A stretch of 64,000 bases of DNA from Pseudomonas sp. StFLB209 (GCF_000829415.1 NZ_AP014637.1:6155001-6219000), one strand, 5' to 3'; shown: positions 25,443 through 34,760, counted from the stretch's first letter. Translations and numbers: made by a program. Notes: generated by a model from the sequence alone, not told the origin.

Positions 25443-26099
25443 ATGGCACTTTCCCGCGAACAAATGGCACAACGGGTCGCCCGCGAACTCAAGGACGGCT
25501 ACTACGTCAATCTGGGCATCGGCATCCCGACCCTGGTCGCCAACTACGTACCAGACGGCATTGACGTGATGCTGCAATCGGAAAACGGCCTGCTGGGCAT
25601 GGGCGAGTTTCCCACCGAGCAGACCGTCGACGCCGACATGATCAATGCCGGCAAACAGACCGTCACAGCCCGCCGCGGCGCATCGATTTTCCACTCCGCC
25701 GACTCGTTCGCGATGATTCGCGGCGGGCATGTCGACCTTACGGTGCTGGGCGCATTCGAAGTCGATGTGCAGGGCAACATCGCCTCCTGGATGATCCCCG
25801 GCAAGCTGGTCAAAGGCATGGGCGGTGCCATGGACCTGGTCGCCGGTGCCGAGAACATCATCGTCACCATGACCCACGCCTCCAAGGACGGCGAGTCGAA
25901 ACTGCTGGATCGTTGCGAACTGCCGCTGACCGGCGCCGGGTGCATTCGCCGGGTGCTGACCGACCTGGCTTATCTGGAGATCGACAACGGTGCCTTCATC
26001 CTGCGCGAACGTGCGCCGGGCATCAGCGTCGAGGAAATCGTCGCCAAGACCGCCGGCCGGCTGATCGTGCCCGACGATGTGATTGAAATGCGTTTCTGA
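25443..26099 (+). CDS. 3-oxoacid CoA-transferase subunit B
   Basis: A 218-residue beta subunit. The catalytic glutamate is in LQSENGLLGMG, where it forms the glutamyl-CoA thioester. NLGIGIPTLVANYVPDG and GGHVDLTVLGAFEVD are family-typical. AAAGGAG precedes the ATG. Together with the neighbouring subunit A and the AtoE-like permease it makes a short-chain acid uptake and activation unit, probably under the divergent LysR regulator. Confidence 0.91.
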   Translation: MALSREQMAQRVARELKDGYYVNLGIGIPTLVANYVPDGIDVMLQSENGLLGMGEFPTEQTVDADMINAGKQTVTARRGASIFHSADSFAMIRGGHVDLTVLGAFEVDVQGNIASWMIPGKLVKGMGGAMDLVAGAENIIVTMTHASKDGESKLLDRCELPLTGAGCIRRVLTDLAYLEIDNGAFILRERAPGISVEEIVAKTAGRLIVPDDVIEMRF

Positions 26100-26102
26100 A
26101 TC

Positions 26103-26128
26103 TTCGAGGCCCCGTCAGGGGCCTCGAA
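26103..26128 (+). terminator. Strong hairpin between CoA-transferase and transporter genes
   Basis: TTCGAGGCCCC and GGGGCCTCGAA form a perfect 11 bp stem around a GTCA loop just after the subunit B stop. There is no T-tract. It may protect the upstream mRNA end or lower expression of the transporter relative to the enzyme. Confidence 0.5.
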
Positions 26129-26165
26129 CGTTGTGCCTTCAAAAAAACAATAAAGAGGTATTGCT

Positions 26166-27587
26166 ATGTCGTCCGCTTCCCTCCAGGAAAGCCGCTCCGC
26201 GCGCTTTGCCCTGCGCTGCTCGGCCTGGGCCGAGCGCTGGTTTCCCGATGCCTGGGTATTCGCCGCCCTGGCCGTACTGATCGTCACGCTTGCGGTGCTG
26301 GGCATGGGCGCCAAGCCTGCCGACACCGCCAAGGCATTTGGCGATGGCTTCTGGAGCCTGATTCCCTTCACCCTGCAAATGGCGTTCGTGGTGATCAGCG
26401 GCTACGTGGTCGCCAGCTCGCCACCGGCGGTGCGTCTGATCGACCGCCTGGCACGCCTGCCGTCCAATGGCCGCAGTGCGGTGGCCTGGGTGGCGCTGAT
26501 CTCGATGCTCGCCTCCTTGCTCAACTGGGGCCTGTCGCTGGTATTCGGCGGCCTGCTGGTACGCGCACTGGCACGGCGCAAGGACCTGAAAATGGACTAC
26601 CGCGCCGCCGGTGCCGCCGCCTATCTGGGCCTGGGCGCAGTGTGGGCGCTGGGCATCTCGTCGTCGGCTGCGCAATTGCAGGCCAACCCCGGCAGCCTGC
26701 CGCCATCGATCCTGGCCATCACCGGGGTCATCCCGTTTACCGATACCATCTTCCTCTGGCAGTCCGGGGTGATCCTGCTGGTGCTGATCGTGCTGTCGAT
26801 CATCGTCGCCTACGCCACCGCGCCAGGCCCGGCCAATGCCCGCAGTGCCGAGGACTGTGGCGTCGACCCGGCTTTCAACCTGCCACCGCTGGCGCCGCGC
26901 ACCCGTCCTGGCGAGTGGCTGGAATACAGCCCGCTGCTGATCATCGTGATGGTGGCGCTGGGAGTCGGCTGGCTGATCAACGAGTTCAGCAGCAAACCGG
27001 CGATCACCGCCATCTCGGGCCTGAACACCTACAACTTCCTGTTCATCATGCTCGGCGCCCTGCTGCACTGGCGCCCGCGCAGCTTCCTTGATGCGGTGGC
27101 GCGTGCCGTGCCGACCACCACCGGGGTGCTGATTCAGTTCCCGTTGTACGGCTCGATCGCCGCGCTGATGACCACCGTCAAAGGCAGCGATGCGCAGACC
27201 CTGGCGCACCATATCTCGCTGTTCTTCACCAGCATCGCCACCCACGATACCTATGCGGTGCTGATGGGCGTCTACTCGGCCGTGCTGGGCTTCTTCATCC
27301 CCTCCGGTGGCGGCAAGTGGATCATCGAAGCACCCTACGTGATGCAGGTGGCCAATGAACTGCAGTACCACCTGGGCTGGGCGGTGCAGATCTACAACGC
27401 CGCCGAGGCATTGCCGAACCTGATCAACCCGTTCTACATGCTGCCGCTGCTCGGCGTACTGGGTCTCAAGGCCCGGGAGCTGATTGGCTTCTCGTTCGTG
27501 CAGTTGCTGGTGCACGCGCCGGTGGTGCTGTTTCTGCTCTGGGCGCTGGGCACAACCTTGAGCTACACCCCACCGGTCATGCCTTAA
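26166..27587 (+). CDS. atoE: Short-chain fatty acid transporter (AtoE family)
   Basis: A 473-residue polytopic membrane protein of the AtoE family. The N-terminal segment ERWFPDAWVFAALAVLIVTL and the later LLNWGLSLVFGGLLVRALAR and FIPSGGGKWIIEAPYVM segments are characteristic. It should bring short-chain acids such as acetoacetate or butyrate across the inner membrane for activation by the CoA-transferase encoded upstream. AGAGG precedes the ATG at 26166. A strong hairpin lies in the 66 bp gap before it, so its expression may be lower than that of the enzyme genes. Confidence 0.88.
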   Translation: MSSASLQESRSARFALRCSAWAERWFPDAWVFAALAVLIVTLAVLGMGAKPADTAKAFGDGFWSLIPFTLQMAFVVISGYVVASSPPAVRLIDRLARLPSNGRSAVAWVALISMLASLLNWGLSLVFGGLLVRALARRKDLKMDYRAAGAAAYLGLGAVWALGISSSAAQLQANPGSLPPSILAITGVIPFTDTIFLWQSGVILLVLIVLSIIVAYATAPGPANARSAEDCGVDPAFNLPPLAPRTRPGEWLEYSPLLIIVMVALGVGWLINEFSSKPAITAISGLNTYNFLFIMLGALLHWRPRSFLDAVARAVPTTTGVLIQFPLYGSIAALMTTVKGSDAQTLAHHISLFFTSIATHDTYAVLMGVYSAVLGFFIPSGGGKWIIEAPYVMQVANELQYHLGWAVQIYNAAEALPNLINPFYMLPLLGVLGLKARELIGFSFVQLLVHAPVVLFLLWALGTTLSYTPPVMP

Positions 27588-27637
27588 GGGCAGTTGCAAG
27601 CGATAAGCGTCACGCTCCAGGCTATGCGGTGTTGCCC

Positions 27638-28573
27638 TCAGTCTGCCGAAACCGGGGTCAACACCGGCTGGCCGGCAAAGAACGCCTGCAGGTTATCGCG
27701 TACCAATTGCACAGAGTCATGCGAAGCCTCTGGCGACAGGCCCGCCACGTGGGGGGTAAGCACCACATTGGCGAGGCTCTTGAACGCATCCGGCACGTTC
27801 GGCTCGTCATCGAATACGTCCAGCGCAGCGCCGGCGATGCGCTGTTCGCGCAAGGCGCCGAGCAGTTCCTGGGTATCGACCACGCTGGCCCGGGCGATAT
27901 TCACCAGATAACCCTGCGGGCCAAGCGCCTGGAGCACTTCGTCATCGACCAGATGGCGGGTATTGGCGCCACCCGGCGTGGCCAGAACCAACACGTCCGA
28001 GGCCTCGGCCAGTTCGCGCACCGAGCGATACCAGACATAATCCACATCACTGCGTGCGCGCCGATTGTGATAAGCGATGGACATGTCAAAGGCGGCTGCG
28101 CGCCGGGCGATGGCCAGGCCCACTGCGCCCAGACCAAGGATGCCCAGGCGTTTGCCAGCCAGCGAAGGGCACATCGCCTTGCGCCACTCGCCACGACGTA
28201 CCGAGGCATCGGCCTGGGGGATGTCGCGCATCACCGCCAACAGCAGGGCCATGGCATGGTCGGCCACGGTCGATGCATTGACCCCGGCACCGTTGGTGAC
28301 CACGATGCCACGGGCCTGGGCGGCCGCCACATCGACCTTTTCATAACCCGCCCCGCTGACGCAGATGATCCGCAGGTTCGGCAGGGCGTCCATTTCTTCG
28401 GCAAACAGCCCCAGCGGCCCACGGGTCACCACGGCCTGGATTTCGTCGCCATGTCGGGCGATCGCCTCGGCACGCAGCTCGGGGGTCTGCGCACGGATCA
28501 ACCGAAAACCGCTGTCTTCGAGTATCGGCAGATACTCGTTGAGGTTTTCGACCAGTACCAGCAGGGTCGTCAT
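27638..28573 (-). CDS. D-2-hydroxyacid dehydrogenase
   Basis: A 311-residue NAD(P)-dependent dehydrogenase. The Rossmann fingerprint is LGILGLGAVGLAIARRA. The catalytic triad of the family is visible: Arg in VNIARASVVDT, Glu in DVFDDEP and His in LTPHVAG. GhrB/HprA-type enzymes of this size reduce glyoxylate or hydroxypyruvate, so a similar substrate is likely. I chose the ATG at 28573 (MTTLLVLVENL) because GAGG lies upstream at good spacing; the frame runs further to 28633 without support. Confidence 0.87.
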   Translation of the reverse strand: MTTLLVLVENLNEYLPILEDSGFRLIRAQTPELRAEAIARHGDEIQAVVTRGPLGLFAEEMDALPNLRIICVSGAGYEKVDVAAAQARGIVVTNGAGVNASTVADHAMALLLAVMRDIPQADASVRRGEWRKAMCPSLAGKRLGILGLGAVGLAIARRAAAFDMSIAYHNRRARSDVDYVWYRSVRELAEASDVLVLATPGGANTRHLVDDEVLQALGPQGYLVNIARASVVDTQELLGALREQRIAGAALDVFDDEPNVPDAFKSLANVVLTPHVAGLSPEASHDSVQLVRDNLQAFFAGQPVLTPVSAD

Positions 28574-28645
28574 GGGAATCAGTCCTCGGTCCAGAGAAAA
28601 CACTGACAGTAACCCGAGAGGCTCTGCCTGCACAGCAACGGATCG

Positions 28646-29908
28646 CTAGCCCGGACGCCGACTGCGCTTTTTCGCGGCATACATCGCCTGATCTGCATGC
28701 CGGAACAACTGCGCCAGATCACTGGCATCATCAGGGTAGCGGGCGATGCCGATGCTTGATGAGATACGCCAGCTCTGCCCTTCCAGCAGCACCGGAGCCT
28801 TCAGCGCACGATCAATGACTTGCGCCACCCGATCGGCGTCAGCATCGTCATGAATGCGTTCAAGAAGCACCACAAACTCGTCGCCGCCGATCCGCGCAAC
28901 GGTATCGATGGCCCGGACACAGGCTTTCAGGCGCCGGGCGACTGCCTGCAGCAAGGTGTCGCCAGCCGCATGCCCGAGGGTGTCGTTGACCTGCTTGAAC
29001 TTGTCCAGATCCAGATACAGCACCGCCAACCGGTCACCGTGCCGGTCAGCCTGCTGCACCGCATGCTGCAAACGCTCGTTGAGCAAGGTGCGGTTGGCCA
29101 GTTGGGTGAGCGGGTCATAGCGGGCCATCGCATGCAGCCGTTCATAGAGCTGCTGACGCTCGATGGCCGTGGCCACGTGGCTGGACACCAATTGCAACAA
29201 GTCCTGATCACGCGGGGTATAAAGCGGCGCATCAAGCTCACCCTTGATCAGCAGCGCGCCGATAATCCCGCTGGCGGTTTGCAGGGGTACGCCGAGCCGG
29301 TCGCAACGCAGCACCGGCCGACCGCGACTGAAGACCTCCGTGGCCAGGGCGCGGGCAGCATCGTGCGGTTCATCGTCGGGATAGACAAACGAGTAACGCG
29401 CAGGCTCGCCTTCACACAGGACAATCGACAGATAGCGAGCGCCGAGCAAATTACCGAGGATCTTATGAATGCGCTCGAACAGGCAGGCAAGGTCGGTACT
29501 GCCATTGGCCGCCTCGGAAATTTCCAGCAGCGTGGCGCGCAGGCTGTCGGCGCGCTTGAGTTCAGTGATATCCCGGGCCACAGCAATACGCAGGCGGTCC
29601 GCCGGCGACCAGCACGCCGACCACATCACATGCACGACATGGCCGCTCTTGTGCAGGTAGCGATTTTCAAAGTGTAACTGGGGATTGCCGGCCATGATGT
29701 CGGCGGCGGCCTCAAGGGTCCGCGCCCGATCATCGGGATGCACCAGATCAAGCATCTGGGCACCGATCAGTTCCTGAGGGTGATAGCCGAAAATCCGCTC
29801 GAATGCCGCGCTGACGTAGACATAGCGTCCCTCTGTGTCCACTACGCAAATCGCATCCATGAGCCTGTCGACGAATCCCTCCAGTGCCTGGTTGGCGATA
29901 TTTACCAT
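28646..29908 (-). CDS. Diguanylate cyclase with PAS and GAF domains
   Basis: A 420-residue signalling protein with no membrane segment. A PAS domain (about residues 8-120, ending in VARDITELKRAD) is followed by a GAF domain (about 125-245) and a C-terminal GGDEF domain. The active site RIGGDEF at about residues 339-345 is intact, and RAID placed five residues before it is a canonical inhibitory I-site, so it should make cyclic di-GMP with product feedback. DPLTQLANR and LDLDKFKQVNDTLGH support this. No EAL domain is present. Cyclic di-GMP promotes EPS synthesis in pseudomonads, so a link with either cluster here is possible but unproven. Confidence 0.92.
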   Translation of the reverse strand: MVNIANQALEGFVDRLMDAICVVDTEGRYVYVSAAFERIFGYHPQELIGAQMLDLVHPDDRARTLEAAADIMAGNPQLHFENRYLHKSGHVVHVMWSACWSPADRLRIAVARDITELKRADSLRATLLEISEAANGSTDLACLFERIHKILGNLLGARYLSIVLCEGEPARYSFVYPDDEPHDAARALATEVFSRGRPVLRCDRLGVPLQTASGIIGALLIKGELDAPLYTPRDQDLLQLVSSHVATAIERQQLYERLHAMARYDPLTQLANRTLLNERLQHAVQQADRHGDRLAVLYLDLDKFKQVNDTLGHAAGDTLLQAVARRLKACVRAIDTVARIGGDEFVVLLERIHDDADADRVAQVIDRALKAPVLLEGQSWRISSSIGIARYPDDASDLAQLFRHADQAMYAAKKRSRRPG

Positions 29909-30077
29909 AGGGAAATACCCGCAGATGTGGGACGGTCATACCCGCGACGCATTTGCTGCCCAGACTGACAGCCGATATTGTTCTGTTTCAGTCCAATAGT
30001 GCCCAACTAAAAGGCTTTTTGCCATCAGCCGCCTGCGAGGGTGACGGACGGCGAGTTACCGATAAGGAATCGCGTGC

Positions 30078-31211
30078 ATGAGTTCATTTGCTTCGCTGAC
30101 CAGATTACTGACGGTTACCACCCTGACCGGTGCCATGCTGCTGTCAGCAACCGCCATGGCTTCTGGATCCCCTGGCAAAGCGCTGAGCGAAAAGGCCGGC
30201 CTGCCCTGGCCGGCAGTGATTGCCCATCGCGGCGCCTCATTTGATGCCCCCGAAGAAACCCTGCCGGCCTTCATCCTGGCCCGCGAGCTGGGTGCCGACT
30301 ACCTGGAACTGGACCTGCAACGCAGCAAGGACGGGGTCCTGCTTGCCCTGCACGACGACAGCCTGGTGCGTACCACCAACATCGCCGAGGTGTTCCCGGC
30401 CCGTGCCCAGGAGCCGGTGAGCAGCTTTACCCTGGCTGAACTCAAGCAACTGGATGCCGGCTCGTGGTTCAACAAGGCCTACCCGGCGCGGGCGCGGGAC
30501 AGTTATGCGGGCCTGAAGATCCTGACTCTGGATGAGGTGATCGACATCGCCGAAGGTGGCGCCAACAAGCCCGGCCTGTACATCGAAACCAAACAGCCGC
30601 AGCAATTTCCCGGCATCGAAGCCGACCTCAAGCAAGCGCTGGAGAAACGCGGCTGGCTGCGTGAGCGCCCTGCGGCTGCGCCCGGTCAGGTCAACGTCGC
30701 GCAGTTGCCCGGCCGGGTCGTGCTGCAAACCTTCGACAAAACCAGCCTGCAACTGCTGCACAAGGAAATGCCTCAGGTGCCCAAGGTCTTGCTGCTATGG
30801 ATAGGCCAGGGTGCCATCGCGCCAAAATCCAGCGTGGCGTTCAAAGACTCGGGGTTCAAGGACAAAGCGGCCTGGTACGCCAGCCAGGAAGTCAAATCAG
30901 AAGCCGAGTTTGCCGCCTGGATCGACTGGGCAAAGGCCAATGGTGCAATCGGCACCGGCCCTGCGAGCCGGCTGGCCGACGGCGGTGAGCAGAGCTACAT
31001 GGATCTAGTCAAACCGTGGATGAACACCATGACCCACGCCAAGGGGCTGATCATTCATCCTTATACCGTGGACAATGCTGTGGACTTCAACGCTATCAGC
31101 GCTGCCGGCGTCGATGGCTTTTTCACCAATCGCCCGGCGCAACTGCTGGAGTTCTACGCACGCCCGGCCAAAGAGACGGTCGATAGCCTACTCAAACGCA
31201 ACGGCTATTGA
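30078..31211 (+). CDS. glpQ: Periplasmic glycerophosphodiester phosphodiesterase
   Basis: A 377-residue enzyme with a signal peptide (cleavage likely after ATAMA near residue 28). It hydrolyses glycerophosphodiesters to glycerol-3-phosphate and an alcohol. Catalytic and metal residues lie in AHRGASFDAPEETLPAF, LELDLQRSKDGVLLALHDD and LYIETKQP. The GDPD barrel with its insertion after the first strand gives the usual GlpQ length. It is placed on its own, upstream of pssA, and the two share a phospholipid theme. Confidence 0.9.
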   Translation: MSSFASLTRLLTVTTLTGAMLLSATAMASGSPGKALSEKAGLPWPAVIAHRGASFDAPEETLPAFILARELGADYLELDLQRSKDGVLLALHDDSLVRTTNIAEVFPARAQEPVSSFTLAELKQLDAGSWFNKAYPARARDSYAGLKILTLDEVIDIAEGGANKPGLYIETKQPQQFPGIEADLKQALEKRGWLRERPAAAPGQVNVAQLPGRVVLQTFDKTSLQLLHKEMPQVPKVLLLWIGQGAIAPKSSVAFKDSGFKDKAAWYASQEVKSEAEFAAWIDWAKANGAIGTGPASRLADGGEQSYMDLVKPWMNTMTHAKGLIIHPYTVDNAVDFNAISAAGVDGFFTNRPAQLLEFYARPAKETVDSLLKRNGY

Positions 31212-31240
31212 GTTACTGTCCCGCAGGCCGGGTAGTCTGC

Positions 31241-31258
31241 CTGCCGCAATCGGCAGGT
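31241..31258 (+). terminator. Hairpin after glpQ
   Basis: CCTGCCG and CGGCAGG pair around CAAT about 30 bp beyond the glpQ stop. A run of seven Ts occurs about 35 bp further on, too distant for a textbook terminator, so the call rests on position. Confidence 0.4.
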
Positions 31259-31363
31259 GGACACTGGCTTGCCCAACCATCACACAGCTTTTTTTAACCC
31301 AGCGACTTTTCATGGCAAGCCTGGTGTAAGCTCGCAGGTCGTCGCCAACCGAACGAGAGGCTT

Positions 31364-32707
31364 ATGCAGTCCCCCTTCAGACGCTCGACCCTTGCCACGC
31401 TGTGCGGATTCGCCTTGCAAGACCAGGCAATCACTCTGTTGCCCACGGCCGCCGACTATCGTCGTTGCCTGCTGGAGAAAATCGCCTCGGCTACCCGGCG
31501 CATCTATATCATCGCCCTGTATCTGCAACAGGATGAAGCCGGTCAGGAAATCCTCGATGCCCTGTATGCGGCCAAGGTCGCCCGCCCCGGTCTTGAAGTG
31601 CGGGTCCTGGTCGACTGGTTCCGTGCCCAGCGCGGGCTGATCGGTGCCGGTCGACAGCCGGGTAACAGCACCTGGTATCAGGCGCAGCATCTGGAATACG
31701 ACGTCGAAGTTCCGGTCTATGGTGTACCGGTGCAGACCCGCGAGCTGTTCGGCGTGCTGCACCTCAAGGGCAGCGTCATCGATGACGAGGTGCTCTACAC
31801 CGGCGCCAGCATCAATAACGTCTATCTGCACAAGCTGGACAAGTACCGGCTGGACCGCTACCACCTGATCCACAACGCGCCATTGGCAGACAGTTTTGTC
31901 ATGCTGGTACAGCAGGAGATCATCGGCTCGCCGGCAGTGCACCGCCTGGACCTGCCGCAACCGCCCAGCTCAAAGAGCCTGCGCGGTGAGATCCGCGCCT
32001 TGCGCAGCCAGCTCAAACGCGCCAGCTACAACACCGATGCAGGCAGCCTGGAAAATGGCGAAATGCGCGTCATCCCGCTATTGGGTGTCGGCCCGCGCAA
32101 CCGCCTGAACCGCACCATCTGCGATCTGATCGCCAGCAGCCAGAGCCAGCTGACCATCTGCACGCCGTACTTCAATCTGCCGGTCGCTGTGACCCGTGAA
32201 ATCAACCGCGCACTCAAGCGTGGCGTGGTGGTCGACATCATCGTCGGCGACAAGACCGCCAACGACTTCTTCATTGCACCTGAAGAGCCGTTCAAGGTGA
32301 TCTCTGCCCTGCCCTATCTTTACGAAATCAGCCTGCGCCGTTTTGCCCGCAAGCACCAGACGGCAATCGCCCGGGGGCGGCTGAATCTGCACCTGTGGAA
32401 GCATGGCGACAACACCTACCACCTCAAGGGCATGTGGGTCGATCAACGTTATACCCTGCTGACCGGCAACAACCTCAACCCACGTGCGTTCAATCTGGAT
32501 CTTGAAAACGGCCTGCTGATCGATGACCCCAAGGGGCAATGGCTCGACCCGCGCGCAGCCGAGCTGGCCAGCCTGATGCAACATACCCGGCGGGTCGACA
32601 ATTTCGAGCAATTGCAGACCCTGGCCGAGTATCCCGAAGGCGTGCACAAGTTCCTGCGCCGGGTCAGCCGGGTGAAGATCGAGCGGTTGCTGTACCGGAT
32701 TCTCTAA
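31364..32707 (+). CDS. pssA: CDP-diacylglycerol-serine O-phosphatidyltransferase (PLD family)
   Basis: A 447-residue enzyme that makes phosphatidylserine, the precursor of phosphatidylethanolamine. Two phospholipase D motifs are visible: HLKGSVID (followed by YTGASINN) in the first half and HLKGMWVD (followed by LTGNNLNPRAF) in the second. This is the PLD-type, peripheral PssA as in E. coli, not the integral membrane type. Length matches the E. coli enzyme closely. GAGAGGC precedes the ATG. Confidence 0.92.
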   Translation: MQSPFRRSTLATLCGFALQDQAITLLPTAADYRRCLLEKIASATRRIYIIALYLQQDEAGQEILDALYAAKVARPGLEVRVLVDWFRAQRGLIGAGRQPGNSTWYQAQHLEYDVEVPVYGVPVQTRELFGVLHLKGSVIDDEVLYTGASINNVYLHKLDKYRLDRYHLIHNAPLADSFVMLVQQEIIGSPAVHRLDLPQPPSSKSLRGEIRALRSQLKRASYNTDAGSLENGEMRVIPLLGVGPRNRLNRTICDLIASSQSQLTICTPYFNLPVAVTREINRALKRGVVVDIIVGDKTANDFFIAPEEPFKVISALPYLYEISLRRFARKHQTAIARGRLNLHLWKHGDNTYHLKGMWVDQRYTLLTGNNLNPRAFNLDLENGLLIDDPKGQWLDPRAAELASLMQHTRRVDNFEQLQTLAEYPEGVHKFLRRVSRVKIERLLYRIL

Positions 32708-32738
32708 AGAACCCGGTACGACTTGCCCGACGCACTCT

Positions 32739-32800
32739 GCAAGAGCGGCTTTAGCCGCGAAAAACGGTGCCGGGCATCGCGGCTGAAGCCGCTCCTACAG
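32739..32800. repeat. Inverted REP doublet overlapping the nagZ stop
   Basis: GAGCGGCTTTAGCCGCGAA at about 32743-32761 and the inverted TCGCGGCTGAAGCCGCTCC from 32777 face each other; the second ends in CTACAG. Each contains a GCGGCT..AGCCGC palindrome. The stop codon of the convergent nagZ gene (32795-32797) lies inside the last bases of the second element. Together they likely act as a barrier between the convergent pssA and nagZ transcripts. Confidence 0.8.
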
Positions 32801-33802
32801 CAGCCCTGCGCTACGCAGCGCCTGTAGCGCTTGCAGCCAGCGTGGCTGGCTGCGGTAGTCGGTGCTGGCATGGCTCTGGCCACGCATGCGCGCCAGCCGG
32901 GGCGAGGGCTTGACCTTGAGGCGCTGCGCGGCGCTCAGGGCAAGTTCAGCGCTGGCGCGATCGTTGCACACCAGCCCCATGTCACAACCGGCGCTCAGCG
33001 CCGCTTCGATCCGGCTGGCAGCGTCGCCCACCACATGGGCGCCAGCCATCGACAGGTCATCACTGAAAATCACCCCATCGAAGCCCAGCTCACCGCGCAG
33101 AATATCTTGCAGCCAGCGCCGGGAAAAGCCCGCCGGCTGGTTGTCGACCTGCGGATAAATCACATGGGCGGGCATCACCGCGGCCAATTTCTGGCTCAGG
33201 CGGGCAAAAGGCACCAGGTCCTGGGCACGGATACTGTCCAGGCTGCGTTCATCGTTGGGGATCGCGACGTGCGAGTCCGCCTCAGCCCAGCCATGCCCCG
33301 GAAAATGCTTGCCGGTCGCCGCCATACCGGCTTCATTCATACCCCGGATGAAGGCACCTGCCAGTTGCGCGGCACGTTCCGGATCACCTTCGAACGAGCG
33401 GGTGCCGACCACCGCACTGCGCTCATGATCCAGGTCAAGAACGGGGGCGAAGCTCAGGTCCAGGCCCACCGCCAGCACCTCGGTCGCCATCAGCCAGCCG
33501 CAATGGGCTGCCAGCGCCTCGGCATCCGGACAGGCAGAAATGGCGCGCATGGCCGGCAGACGCACGAACCCTTGACGCAGACGCTGAACGCGTCCGCCTT
33601 CCTGATCCACCGCCAGCAGCAGGTCCGGACGCACAGCGCGAATCGACGCACTCAGTTCACGAACCTGGCGTGGATGCTCGATATTGCGGGCAAAAACAAT
33701 CAGGCCACCGATTTGCGGTTGGCGCAGTAGATGACGGTCTTCAGCAGTCAGCCAGGTACCGGCGACATCGACCATCAAGGAGCCTTGCAGGCCAGAACTC
33801 AT
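32795..33802 (-). CDS. nagZ: Beta-N-acetylhexosaminidase (cell-wall recycling)
   Basis: A 335-residue cytosolic GH3 enzyme that removes GlcNAc from anhydro-muropeptides during peptidoglycan recycling, a step that also affects AmpC induction in pseudomonads. The signature GKHFPGHGWAEADSH holds the loop with the catalytic acid/base His, and FDGVIFSDDLSMAGA contains the nucleophile Asp. LAVDQEGGRVQRLR is the substrate loop. The start is placed at 33802 by comparison with known NagZ N-termini; an in-frame ATG at 33814 has a ribosome-like AAGG too close to it. It lies next to psrA, as in P. aeruginosa. Confidence 0.92.
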   Translation of the reverse strand: MSSGLQGSLMVDVAGTWLTAEDRHLLRQPQIGGLIVFARNIEHPRQVRELSASIRAVRPDLLLAVDQEGGRVQRLRQGFVRLPAMRAISACPDAEALAAHCGWLMATEVLAVGLDLSFAPVLDLDHERSAVVGTRSFEGDPERAAQLAGAFIRGMNEAGMAATGKHFPGHGWAEADSHVAIPNDERSLDSIRAQDLVPFARLSQKLAAVMPAHVIYPQVDNQPAGFSRRWLQDILRGELGFDGVIFSDDLSMAGAHVVGDAASRIEAALSAGCDMGLVCNDRASAELALSAAQRLKVKPSPRLARMRGQSHASTDYRSQPRWLQALQALRSAGLL

Positions 33803-33873
33803 AGAAAACACCATTACCTTGGATCAAGCCGGCATGGTGCTTGATCCTGCAGCCCGGTGCAACGCAGCCGTAC

Positions 33874-34593
33874 TCAGGCCTTGACCGCGGCGGTGTTGGT
33901 TACCGCAGCGACCTTGCTGCGCGGCCTGAGCTGGGCGGCGATCATCTGCGGATCAGTGACGCCGGTTTGCGCACGCATGCCGGCCGCCAGAAACGGCACC
34001 ATCAGGCGCATGACCTGCTCGATCGAGGTATTGATGCCGAAGTCATTCTCGGAAATGGCCCGCAGCGCCTTGATGCCCGACATGCTGAATGCCGCAGCAC
34101 CGAGCATGAAGTGAACGCGCCAGAACAGCTCGATCGGTGGAATGCATGGCGCGGCCTCATTGACCAGCACCATATACCGGCGAAACACCTTGCCGTACAT
34201 GTCTTCAAGGTAACGCCGCAGATGCCCCTGGCTCTGGCTGAACGCCAGGCCAAGCAGGCGCATGAAGATCGACAGGTCGTTACCGCTGCGCGGCTGCACC
34301 GCCATGGCCTGCTCGACCAGGATACCCAGCAGTTCCTCAAGGTCAGGCTTGTGCTCCGGCTGGGCCTGACGGCGCTCCAGCTCACGCTCAAGGCTCGCGC
34401 AGAACGGCCCGAGAAAGCGCGAGAACACTGCCTGGATCAAGGCTTTTTTGGAGCCGAAATGATAATTGACCGCTGCGAGGTTGACCGACGCCTTGCTGGT
34501 GATCAGGCGCAAGGACGTCTCGGCGAAGCCCTTCTCGGCGAACAACTGTTCGGCAGCATCAAGAATACGTTCTACGGTTTCCGACTGGGCCAT
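33874..34593 (-). CDS. psrA: TetR-family fatty-acid-responsive regulator PsrA
   Basis: A 239-residue TetR regulator nearly identical in its DNA-binding half to P. aeruginosa PsrA ([40 protein letters not shown]). PsrA senses long-chain fatty acids, represses its own gene and fadBA, and activates rpoS. The ATG at 34593 is the known N-terminus; the frame reaches 34653 but would cover the operator. A PsrA-type double palindrome lies 16 bp upstream of the start. It is divergent from lexA. Confidence 0.95.
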   Translation of the reverse strand: MAQSETVERILDAAEQLFAEKGFAETSLRLITSKASVNLAAVNYHFGSKKALIQAVFSRFLGPFCASLERELERRQAQPEHKPDLEELLGILVEQAMAVQPRSGNDLSIFMRLLGLAFSQSQGHLRRYLEDMYGKVFRRYMVLVNEAAPCIPPIELFWRVHFMLGAAAFSMSGIKALRAISENDFGINTSIEQVMRLMVPFLAAGMRAQTGVTDPQMIAAQLRPRSKVAAVTNTAAVKA

Positions 34594-34608
34594 GGCTCTC
34601 TGCCTGAC

Positions 34609-34635
34609 AAAACAATCGTTTGAAACATACGTTTC
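34609..34635. promoter_or_regulatory. PsrA autoregulatory operator, two overlapping palindromes
   Basis: GAAAC-N4-GTTTC at 34622-34635 fits the published PsrA consensus (G/C)AAAC-N2-4-GTTT(G/C). A second site, AAAAC-N4-GTTTG at 34609-34622, has one mismatch and shares one base with the first. It lies just upstream of psrA. Confidence 0.75.
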
Positions 34636-34760
34636 AGGCAGGCGGTTTGTCAAGCGGGCGGTTCATTTTGTGGCTGAACAGTCACGCATTCAAGCCACGC
34701 CGACGAGCGATCCATCCAGCCATGCGCCTGGCCGTTCGGCACAAAGATTCAAAAGCATGA

